A stretch of 64,000 nucleotides of DNA from Madurella fahalii (taxonomy: Eukaryota; Ascomycota; Sordariomycetes; Sordariales): contig CM056875.1 of the NCBI GenBank assembly GCA_029876055.1, positions 5,481,001 to 5,545,000 of the forward strand, read 5' to 3'. Numbering within the stretch: the stretch's first letter is position 1; each line of letters opens with the position of its first letter. Of this stretch, positions 29,137 to 38,646 are shown piece after piece. The notes below the pieces were generated by a model. The model made no database searches. It was not told where the DNA came from and saw nothing but the letters and a program-made list of their open reading frames with translations. The position numbers were made by a program, and so were the translations under genes.

Positions 29137-30757
29137 ATGACAACCCAGCGCATAACGAACAACCCCAACGGCTTCTGCAGTGATCCGGAACCCAACGTCC
29201 CCAACACGCCCAACACCAACGGCAGCGAGGTCAGTGACACCAGTGACGCTGGCGTTAACGACATCACAAATGGGACAGCCAGCGTCCACTTGAACCAGCG
29301 GCGCAAGATGAATCGCAAGAAATCAAGCCCAATGATGCCCGCCTTTATGGTGTCGGCTCCGGGGAAGGTGATTGTGTTTGGTGAGCACGCTGCCGTGCAT
29401 GGGAAAGTGAGTGTGCGCTCTCGGGAGAGAAGAGGAATGTGAGAAGGGCTTGAATCTGACATGGGGGTTTGTACAGGCCGCGATAGCCGCCGCCATCTCG
29501 CTGCGATCGTACCTCCTCGTCACAACGCTCTCCAAGTCAAAACGGACAGTGACGCTACGGTTCCCCGACATAGACTTCAACCACTCGTGGAACATTGATG
29601 ATCTCCCGTGGTCAACGTTTCAACACCCGTCTAAAAAAAAGTATTACTACGACCTCGTCACGGAGCTCGATCCGGATCTCGTTGCCGCAATACAGCCGTA
29701 CGTGGCGGACGTGTCGACCGACAAACCGAGTGATATCCGCAAGGTGCACCAAAACTCGGCAGGCTCATTCCTCTACATGTTCCTGTCGCTAGGGTCACAG
29801 TCATTCCCAGGCTGCCAGTACACACTACGATCCACCATCCCAATTGGCGCCGGGCTGGGCAGCAGCGCTACCATCGCCGTGTGCATGTCTGCTGCACTCC
29901 TGCTGCAGCTTAGGACGCTGTCAGGCCCGCATCCGGACCAGCCGGCCGAGGAAGCACGCCTCCAGATCGAGCGCATCAACCGCTGGGCATTCGTCTACGA
30001 GATGTTTATCCACGGCAACCCCTCTGGGGTGGACAACACCGTCTCGGCGCAGGGCAAAGCAGTCGTCTTCCAGCGGCCCGACTACAGCAAACCCCCCTTG
30101 GTGCGGCCGCTGCTCGACTTCCCCGAGCTGCCGCTGCTCCTAGTCGACACCAAGACGCCCAAGTCTACGGCACACGAGGTCGCCAAGGTGGGCAGGCTGA
30201 AGGACGCGCACCCCAAGCTCGTCGGCACGATTCTGGACGCAATCGACAAGGTCACCAACACGTCGGCGGATCTCCTCGAGGAGACGCACTTTGACACGAA
30301 CAACGAGGAGACTCTGCGCCGCGTCGGCGAGCTCATGACCATCAACCACGGCCTGCTGGTCTCGCTCGGCGTCTCGCACCCGCGGTTGGAGCGCGTGCGC
30401 GAACTGGTCGATCACCAGGGGATAGGCTGGACCAAGCTCACCGGTGCCGGCGGCGGTGGATGCTCCATCACGCTGCTCAAGCCGGGGGTTTCTAAGGAAA
30501 AGATGGATCGGCTGGAGGAGCAGCTCGATGAAGAAGGGTACCAAAAGTTCAAGACGACACTTGGTGGGGATGGTGTGGGTGTGCTCTGGCCGGCGGTGCT
30601 CAAGAACGGGATGGATGAGGACCACGAAGGTGGGATGGAGATTGATCTGGACAAGTTCTTGAGCGCCGAGGGGAATGACGGCGTTGAACGGCTTGTGGGT
30701 GTTCATGGAGGGGGTGGTGAAAGGGAAGGGTGGAAGTTTTGGAGGGTTGACAGCTAA
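29137..30757 (+). CDS. ERG12: mevalonate kinase
   Basis: Phosphorylates mevalonate to 5-phosphomevalonate in the cytosolic/peroxisomal isoprenoid pathway. Two exons, 29137-29406 and 29477-30757, with a 70-nt GTGAGT...ACAG intron at phase 0, give 516 aa. The first 65 residues are an Asn/Thr/Pro-rich extension not usual for the enzyme core. The core then starts at MVSAPGKVIVFGEHAAVHGK (GHMP kinase motif 1, intron directly after it). Motif 2 is PIGAGLGSSATIAV near residue 211, and motif 3 is KLTGAGGGGCSITLL near residue 410. All GHMP landmarks are present, so the enzyme is expected to be active. It lies in the same direction as, and about 540 nt upstream of, the prenyltransferase alpha gene. Confidence 0.95.
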
Positions 30758-31300
30758 GGCATGAGTGAGGTCAATACTGGGTCGGGTTTTGGTTGGTCAG
30801 CACTGTTTTCTGCGATGGCTTGTCGGAGTCAGGAGGACGGCAGGCCAGGAGTTTTTCTTTGCGCGGGGAAAAGCGGACTACTCGGGCTGTTTTGTCGGGA
30901 TCAAGGCTTTCCGGCCGATGGCGACGGAGACGTAAACGTAATGGCATGGTGGTGGTCGCTGACTGTTGTGTGCGGAAAGAGTCTCCTTACCTCGTGGTAT
31001 CTGATCTATCTACCCTCTAACTAACGTAATTGTCTTTCTCCGGAAACTAGCCATCGATAGATGCCGCAAACAGTAATCGCGAAAGTCAATAATATCAAAG
31101 GACAATTGGGAGGGAAAGCGTGCGTTAGGATTGTGTCTTTGAGCATGCTTAGCATTGTCACCCCTGTTTGTGCAGTCTTCCCGCCAAGCTACCCGACGGA
31201 GCTGCTTCCTTACCTTGAGCGACTCCCAATTCCCTGGCCCACTGCCTTGAGAGCCCACCCCACCAACCCTCCCGCTTGCGCCCAAGGACCGGCCTCAACA
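30758..31300. other. intergenic region between ERG12 and RAM2
   Basis: Holds the ERG12 3' end and the RAM2 promoter, both on the plus strand. I see no distinct element. Confidence 0.55.
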
Positions 31301-33226
31301 ATGCCGCCCAGAGGAAAGGCGGCCGGAAAGCCCAGAGCAGCCGAAAGTAAGTAAAATCCAACCAAGTCCCCATCGTCTTTATCTTTCCCTCCCCTTTCTG
31401 CATCGTTTTGCTTTTCCCTTTTGTTCTGCCGATCAAAAATCCAAGCTTACCTCCTCCCTCCCCTCTTGCACCAGCAGCTCCCAGATCGTCCCCACCCACT
31501 ACCACCACTACCACCACCACCACTGGTACTACCGTTTCTACTTCCGCTACCGCCACCAACAATCCAACCAGCGCAACAACCACCGTCCGCGAACGCTCCC
31601 AATCCCGCCTCGACGCCGCCCGCCCGTACGACGCGCTCCTCCGCGCGCGGGGTAACTCGCTCTCGGGCCTGAGCAAGGCCGAGCAGACGGCGTGGCTATC
31701 AGCCCGTGTTGCGGGGCGGTTAGCCACGAGGCCGGCGGTTTCGTCGTCATCCTCCTCCTCCTTGTCATCGTCTTCATCGGGTAGCTTCGCTGGCGGGGGC
31801 GGGGTAGGCTCGGCGTCTGCTGCGGGCCTGGGTTCGTTTGCTGCCGGCCCCAACAGCCACAAGGCTTTGAAGGAGGTGTGGAAGACGGTCAACGAGCTTG
31901 GGCTGCCCTTGCGTGCGGTCACGGCCAAGGCCACGGCGACAGCTGTGGGGAGCTTGAGCGATAGCGAGGTGGGGCTGACGGTGGAGGAGTTTGAGAGGAG
32001 GACGGAGGGGAAGGTGAGGTTGGCTTGTCTTGGGGTCGAGAGCAGACGGTTTCAGAGCCTGAGGCGGAAGGGAGGCGGCGGTGTTACGGATACCGAGGTG
32101 CAGGCGGAGAAACGGAGGCGGGAGGAGATGGCTGCGCTGAGGAGGGAGTTGTATGGCGGCGGGATCGGGAAGGAGGGGAGGTTGGCGTCGGACCCTGAGT
32201 GGGATGATGTGGTGCCCGTTGTGCTCCAGGAGCCGGCGAAGGCGCTCGCGGCGATTGCCTATCCGGCTGATTATGCCGAGGGTGAGTTTTTGTTGGTGTG
32301 GGGCGCGATGGGAAAAGGGGTTGCGCTGACAAGGGATAGCGATGGCGTACCTACGAGCTGTCATGCAGGCACAGGAGTACTCGCCGCGCTGCCTGCGCTT
32401 GACGGAGCTCATCATCGACATGAACCCGGCGCACTATACCGTCTGGCTCTATCGCGCGGCCAACGTTTTTGCCCTCAAGCTACCTCTCCTTGACGAGATC
32501 GAGTGGCTCAACAAGATCGCCCTCGAGAACCTCAAGAACTACCAGATCTGGCACCACCGCCACCTGCTCGTCGAGAACTACTACCCCACCATCGCCGACG
32601 ATCCGGACGCTGTCGCCCGGTTCGCCGTGTCGGAGCGCGAGTTTTTACAGAAGATCCTCGCCATGGACACGAAAAACTACCACGTCTGGTCGTACCGTTC
32701 GTACCTGGTTGGCAAGCTGCGCGTGTGGGGCAGCGAGGAGGAGCGCCGAGCCATCGAAGCCATGATTGATGACGACGTGCGCAACAACTCGGCCTGGTCG
32801 CACCGCTTCTTCCTTGTCTTCTCCAATCCGGAGCATGCTACCCCGGGGGCCGGCGCCACTGAGCCCGATCCCAAGGTGCCGCAGACGATCATCGACCGAG
32901 AGGTTGAGTACGCCATGGAAAAAATCCGGCTGGCGCCACAGAACCAGAGCGGGTGGAATTACCTGCGCGGCGTGCTGGTCAAGGGGGGACGCAAGCTCGC
33001 CAGCGTGGAGGAGTTTGCGAGTGGGTTCGTCAAGGGACTTGGGGAGGGCGATGAAGCGGAGGATGTGCAGAGCACCCACGCCTTAGACTTGCTGGCCGAG
33101 ATTTGTGCTGAGAAGGGCGACAAGGAGAAGGCAGATCTGTCGCTGAGACGGCTCGGTCAGAAGTGGGATCGGATCCGGGTTGGGTATTGGGAGTGGCGGC
33201 GGAAGTGTCTGGAGGGGCCTGCGTAA
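31301..33226 (+). CDS. RAM2: protein farnesyl/geranylgeranyltransferase type I alpha subunit
   Basis: Shared alpha subunit of farnesyltransferase and geranylgeranyltransferase I, which prenylate CAAX proteins such as Ras and Rho. Exons are 31301-31346, 31475-32281 and 32340-33226, giving 579 aa. The C-terminal half has five prenyltransferase alpha repeats: AHYTVWLYR, KNYQIWHHR, KNYHVWSYR, NNSAWSHR and NQSGWNYLR. The second intron joins YAE to AMAYLRAV and has a GTGAGT donor, GCTGAC branch and GATAG acceptor. The N-terminal part (about 265 residues before SDPEWDDV) is unusual: a Thr run, a Ser run, then a charged Lys/Arg/Glu-rich segment. Known alpha subunits are about 320-380 aa, so this extension is long. 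It is open and in frame, but a downstream start (for example MAALRREL, about 32,130) cannot be excluded. Confidence 0.9.
31496..31525 (+). repeat. ACC triplet repeat coding poly-Thr
   Basis: ACC/ACT triplets at the start of RAM2 exon 2 encode about nine consecutive Thr residues. A second triplet-rich patch (TCC/TCG, poly-Ser) lies at about 31738-31782 in the same exon. Confidence 0.9.
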
Positions 33227-34171
33227 GGGCGGCTATATGGGGTTTTCTGGGACTCTGCTATTTGCAATTCTTCGTCCTACTGATACGTATGAAGGGAAAA
33301 CGGAGGCTGGATTCGTGGGTGGATATTAGATCGAGGCATGGAAAAGGCAAATCGGCGGCTATTAGTCAATGTTGTGTAGGCGGGCTATTTGAGGGAAAGT
33401 ATCAAGTGTTCCTGCTCATGATCATGTTTGATATGCCAATTGATGGTTTACCTATGCGCGGAGTTGAATCAACGTATTTTGTCTGCCAGTGTACCCCCTG
33501 CTAATACCATTGTGTGCATATACGTCCCTTACAAACTCAGATAGGTAGCTTTTCGTCTCTATTGAGGGCAGCCAGCAGTGAGGTACTCAGGCAAAAGAAC
33601 TACAAGCTGAACTTCAAGCTGTAAAATTAGGAAGTGGTCTCGGCGGCTGGCAGAATTCGCGTTTCAATGGGTTAATACAAGTGGCGAGCAACTTCTGTCT
33701 CTGTTGCACATTGATAATGCAGTGTCGGGCTGGGGTTACGCAGCTCCTTACCCGATTGTTGCTTGCGCGATCCCGGCTTGGCAATCCAGGTTTCATGCAT
33801 GATAGTGGGGTGGGGACCCACCAGCCCGCAGCCTATTGCTTAATCGCATATCTTTCTCTGCTTTCGGATCCGTAAGCGTCGTGCGTCGTGTCTCGGATAG
33901 CAGATCAAATTTCAAACCAAGACGGAGCAACGTATCTCAGAGAACTGTGTTGGGTCAACAGTACCCACCGTCGTGAGCATCAGTTTTGACCGGTCGACAC
34001 ACCAATCCGCCATGACCTCTGCTCAATGGCGACTGCTACTTCTGTATGTTGTTACGAGGCTTCGAGCTCACTCACTGCATGACCCCACGCAGTCTACTGC
34101 GGCCCCATCGAGAGCCGTATCGCAATTAATTAGTGCTAAGCATGTGTCTCGGAATATGACTACCCAACGTA
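33227..34171. other. intergenic region between convergent genes
   Basis: Tail-to-tail interval of 945 nt between RAM2 and the Pga2-like gene. No gene or recognisable element is seen. Confidence 0.6.
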
Positions 34172-34663
34172 TTACTCCTTGACCAAAAACTCCTCAATGT
34201 CTTTATCCTCCTCCTCTTCGCGAGTCTCCTGTAGCCGGCGTTCCTCGGCCTCCAGCATCTTCTTGATCATATCACGCTGTCTCCGCCTTGCCTTCTTGCC
34301 CCAGTCAGCACTCGATGCTTCTGCAGAGGCTTCATCCTCGTCGTCCGTGTTCTCGGGGATCTCGATCTTCCCGCGCAGCTCGTTGGGTGAGATTTTTGCC
34401 TCGGCTTCCGGCCCGACATGGTCCTGCTCGTGCGCCTGCATTTGAGAACGCGCTCCGAGCTTGATCAGGTACGGCCTCAGAAGCAAGTCTGTACCACCGT
34501 GTTAGTGCCCTCTGTGCTCCTTACAGAAATAGGGGCGCTCACAAAATCCAGCAACAATAACCACCCGAATCCATTTTTCGGGTGTCAAATCGGTAAAGGT
34601 CGCCTTTAGGTTTGTCGAGAAGCGGTTGCCTAATGTTGAGGCGACGTTGACGATACCGTCCAT
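34172..34663 (-). CDS. PGA2: Pga2-like ER protein-trafficking protein
   Basis: Small membrane protein resembling fungal Pga2, which is needed for ER exit and processing of cell-surface proteins in yeast. Minus-strand exons are 34663-34543 and 34488-34172; the 54-nt intron (GTGAGC...ACAG) splits a Tyr codon, and the protein is 145 aa. One hydrophobic segment spans the junction (RVVIVAGF joined to YLLLRPYLIKLG). The rest is hydrophilic: a conserved-looking ISPNELRGKIEIP segment, an acidic DDEDEA patch, WGKKARRRQR, and a charged helix ending DKDIEEFLVKE. Assignment is from memory of the family, not a search. It is divergent from the MHF1 gene. Confidence 0.72.
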
Positions 34664-35497
34664 TTTGAATAGGGAAGCGTATCAGTAAGCAAGGTTGAAG
34701 GCGTTTCGCGACACCGTCAGAGATCGGCTGCTACTTAAACTGCGGCCGAGATAGGTTGAGATTGCGCAAGGGAGGAGAGGAAAGACGGCCGAATATATTG
34801 GCGGACTGGAGGCAACAGCAAAGGGCGAGTTCTGCGAAGATTGCATTTGCGCGAAAATCTCCCGCCTACCGTTACGGATGTTCCTGGTAGCTGTTACGCC
34901 AAGCAATGACCCCACCATCGAAGCTCTGCCGGCATGCTCGGCACGGCAAACCCGACTAAAATTGGATCGCAACAGGCCCATAACTTTCAAGTCCATCGAA
35001 CGACTTAAACGCAGCTATGATACCGTCAAATACAAAGAACCTTTTTTTCTACTGCGTTGGTGCCCTGTGGATACTCGCAGTGGCTATCAATGAAAGCTCA
35101 GTCTGCTCTACCCAACTACCACTCATATCCATCTAAGTTGCAGACTTCGCCGGCACATGGCTAACGGCTGAAACTGCGATTGTAGCACTCGCCTGCCAGG
35201 GATCAGCAGCATTTTGCAGGGCTCACCATCTGGTCAAATGGAATTCCCGATAAGAATTTGTGAAGTAAAAAGAAGAAGAAAATTAGAAAATAGAAAGTAA
35301 AAACGATGATAATAAAAAACTCTGGACATGGATTTTGTCAGACCTAAAACGGAATCGCTCTGTTGGATAGCGCTGCTTTAATTGCATAATGTTAACCCGA
35401 ATAGGGACGCGCTTATTAGACGCGTCTTCGCACTCACTTTACGCGAGGCTGTAGGTGCTCAAACCCGCACCAGCTGCCAAGACTCGCGAGAACCATC
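34664..35497. other. divergent promoter region of PGA2 and MHF1
   Basis: Head-to-head interval of 834 nt with an AT-rich patch near 35,270-35,320 (purine-rich AAGAAGAAGAAAATT type). No gene is seen. Confidence 0.55.
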
Positions 35498-36032
35498 ATG
35501 GTCGATGCTCAAGATGAAGAGGTGCGAGAGGTAATTATCCCATTTTTAATCTTGCTTTTGGGGCCCTCCCTGCCTCCCCTTTTACCAACAAAAACATCAT
35601 AGTTCAGACTCAACGATGTAACTGACCGCTGCATATCAGCGCCTCAAAGCAGCCCTCTGGTTCGCCATCGGCAAGATGGTCGACGAAGAGTCGCTCCGCC
35701 GCAACCGCAACGCAACCCCACAGTTTATTGGTGCCTTGACGGCAATGGTCTGGCAGCAAATGGGTATGTTAGCCTCCCCGACACCTCCCCGACCCTCAAC
35801 TTCCACGTCTCTCGTTCCCGACTGGCGCCGCGAACCCTAACGCTCCCCAGAAAACGTCGCAATGGACCTGGAAAGCTTCAGTCACCACGCCGGCCGCACT
35901 ACCGTCACGACCGACGACGTGCTGCTCCTCGCGCGACGCAACCAGGACTTGCACGCGATGATCAAGGATGTCGTTGACCGGGAAAAGGCGGCTAAAGCCA
36001 AGGCCAAGGGGAAGGGCAAGGCGACGAGGTGA
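35498..36032 (+). CDS. MHF1: MHF1/CENP-S histone-fold protein
   Basis: Histone-fold subunit that pairs with MHF2/CENP-X, binds DNA, supports FANCM/Mph1 helicase repair at stalled forks, and is part of the kinetochore CENP-T-W-S-X assembly. Three exons, 35498-35530, 35640-35763 and 35851-36032, give 112 aa. Introns are 109 and 87 nt with GTAATT and GTATGT donors. The histone fold is clear: RLKAALWFAIGKMVDEE, PQFIGALTAMVWQQMENVAMDLESF, HHAGRTTVTTDDVLLLARRN. The tail is basic (KAKAKGKGKATR). The first coding exon is only 11 codons long, so the gene is easily missed by ORF scanning. Confidence 0.92.
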
Positions 36033-36404
36033 TATGTCTCTGCAAATGTTGCTTGTCTATGAGTGCTGGGGGGAGGAGGGGGAAAGAAGACTGCCGCCCC
36101 TCTTGCTTATTTGCTTGTTTACACCCATGTAATTCATGATGCTTAATGAATGATGATGACATCAGATGAGATGCAGTTAATTCGCTACGCAAGAACTTTG
36201 CCTGAGACGCTGTGCCCAAGACATCAGTCCCCCTCATAAACAACCCACACTAGCAGCAACAGCGACGCTTCGGATTGTTGAATCCCGCTCAAGTATACAA
36301 AATGAGGGTATTTGCAGCCCAACTTTCACCGCCAACCGAAGCGATCTAACAAGGGGAAATGAATACCATCCGCTACACACAACCATCCCCCCACTCAAGG
36401 ACCA
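36033..36404. other. intergenic region between convergent genes
   Basis: Short tail-to-tail interval between MHF1 and the membrane protein gene; no element recognised. Confidence 0.6.
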
Positions 36405-38274
36405 TCAAACCCCGTCCCCCGCCACACCCTCCCTCTCCAACCACTCTTCCCGCGAATAGCGAAACCGCTCCGCAACGAGCATCATCAGGCTCCACGCCTC
36501 CCCCTGCAACACGGCAAGCAACAGCTCGAGCCCCAGCAGGTTGACCACCGCCCTCCGCCCCAGGGGGCCGGCAAACGTCCAGAAGAAGCCCACCGCCGCG
36601 TCGTCCCGGACGCCCGCCAGCGACAAGCCCATCCGCGCCATGTACGGCCGCGCCAGGCGGAGCCACACGGCCCCGGCGAAGGGCGTCATGAGCAGCCGCG
36701 CCGGCGTGATGGCCAGCACGTCGGTGGCGAGCACGGCCGGCAGCCGGGTGAGCGCGTTCTCGCGGTAGACCGGGGTTTCTGGGCCGTCGGAAGGGCTGCC
36801 GCCTGACGGGCGGGAGCTGTCGGCTAGGTTGGGGCGGAGCTCGGCGGACCAGAGGTTGGGGGTATTGCTGTTGTTATTGCTGCCGCCGTTGTTGTTGTTG
36901 TGGTTCGGGTTGTCGGCGGCGGTGGAGGCCGAGGGGTGTTGATGGTGTGCGTCGGGGATGGGCTCGGTGGCTTCGACGTCGAAGCTTATCAGGGTGGCGC
37001 TGACCAGCTCAGCTTCTTCGTCGTCGCTGGCAAAGTCGTCTGATCCGGTTGCGACGTGGCCGGAGATGGGACCCGCAGTTGTGGTGGCGGCGGTGTTGGT
37101 GTTCGTGCCGGCGCCGCGGAGGGAGACGGTGCTTTGCCGACGGACGCGAGTGGGGATATCGCTTGAAGGAGGCGGTGTGGGGAGGGGGTCAAGCATCTCG
37201 AGAGTTTCGTCTGCCCGGAATTCAATGGGAATGTCTGCCATGCCGGGTGGAGGGGTCGCCTCTCGGAGTTGTTTCCGCTTGTTTGCGTTGTAGGGTCGCG
37301 GTAAGAGTCCGTAGATCTTGAAGCGAAGAGTCCGGGTGATAAGGCTGTACACTTTGGTGTAGAGGTAGAAGCCGGCAAACGGGGCGAGGCCCACGGCAAA
37401 TGCACTGAGCCACCGGAGAAGGCCTCGGGGACAAAGTGATGCTGGAGCCGGGGGAAGCGGGATGGGGGATGCGCTTGTTCCTGGGATAAAGAACCGCCAG
37501 CTAGGGAGCAGACTGCTGAAGGGGATGATCCCCGTCCGCTGAAAGAAGGTGTAGACGGCGAGGTGAAGGCGGATATATGTCGTTACGTATTGGAGCCTGG
37601 GTCGGGTCAGCGATGCTGAGTATTGCCAGCTTAGAAGGGTGACCTACACGGGATATTTCCTAGATCCCGGGATCGCGAGTTGCTCTAGAACCGTACTTGC
37701 CAAGAACGACGGCAAGCCAGCCAGAAAATACGAGGCAAGCGACTGCTGGTTCCATACGAGCCGGAACATGCCATGGAATGTCACTTGGGAGTATTCTTTG
37801 TATAACTACGATATCAGTTAGGAAGGCCCATATGAAACGCGCACGCCGCTGGAAACTCACCAGAATGCGCTGCCTCATGCCGTTGACCCCCCAGATACCG
37901 GCAGTTTCTAGCACACCGCCCGCCAGCAGCAACCTCCTGCCTATGCGGTCCTCGTACTGATGATGCCTACGTGCCGCCTCGGCCTCTGAGTCGACGGTGC
38001 AGTTCTCTGGCTCAGCGACGCCGATGACCATCATCACCTCGTTGTGGGACCGAATGACATCCCTATTGATGCGTTTGGTCTCGGGATTGATTGGGCGGCC
38101 GCGTTCATCATACATCTGTTGGTGGCCACGCGGGTTCTCTGGGCCCTCGCCTAGGACCACATCATCGTATGGCGAGCGGCCCTACACATCTAGTTAGATT
38201 GTGTAGTTCATTCAGCGGTTTACGGATTTAAACCTTACGAGCGCCTGCGAGGTCAACGGTTCCAGTCGCCCCAT
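36405..38274 (-). CDS. multipass membrane protein, unrecognised
   Basis: I do not recognise this family. Minus-strand exons are 38274-38239, 38181-37861, 37805-37648 and 37596-36405, total 568 aa. All introns (57, 55, 51 nt) have GT donors, AG acceptors and usable branch sites; intron 2 is frame-shifting if retained, and splicing restores the smooth membrane-type sequence LYKEYSQVTFHGMFRLV. N-terminal 110 residues are hydrophilic (GRSPYDDVVLGEGPENPRG). Hydrophobic segments follow around ASYFLAGLPSFLASTVL, LHLAVYTFFQRTGIIPF, LSAFAVGLAPFAGFYLY and, near the C-terminus, FAGAVWLRLARPYMARM and VVNLLGLELLLAVLQ. Between them is about 200 residues of acidic, Asn-rich, presumably cytosolic linker. No signal peptide. 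An organelle-membrane protein conserved in fungi is a reasonable guess only. Confidence 0.8.
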
Positions 38275-38646
38275 GATGTTGGCATTTAATAGTAAATGTA
38301 TGCGATGAGCTGCTGAGAGACCAGTGAATAAAGACAAATAAAGTAGCAGTAAATCACGTTCCCATCTTGATGAAAGGTGAGGTGGGCAGTGCTTGTCGCA
38401 TCCGCTGAGTCGAGGTGTGAGTTGCGACGTTTACCGGGCCGTTGGCGATCGCTGGCAGTGCTGTACAGTACGACAGAGCATGCCACTGCAGGGGTGCAAG
38501 GGTGCGAAGCATCAAATGGCGCTAAGATAACCTTATTTTCCCCTCCTTATCGTCAAGACAAAGCGGTTTGCGCAGAAAAAAAAAATTGGGATTGCGGGAA
38601 GCACGAAACGTACTTCGGGAGCTCGGCATATCAGCCACCGCGGGCC
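38275..38646. promoter_or_regulatory. compact bidirectional promoter
   Basis: Only 372 nt separate the start codons of the divergent membrane protein gene and UTP13, so both promoters share this stretch. It includes a 10-nt A run (about 38,577-38,586). No TATA box is evident. Confidence 0.6.

Noticed and set aside
31158..31934. 258-codon minus-strand open frame opposite RAM2
   Set aside because: Low-complexity complement of the poly-Thr/poly-Ser coding region; a shadow.
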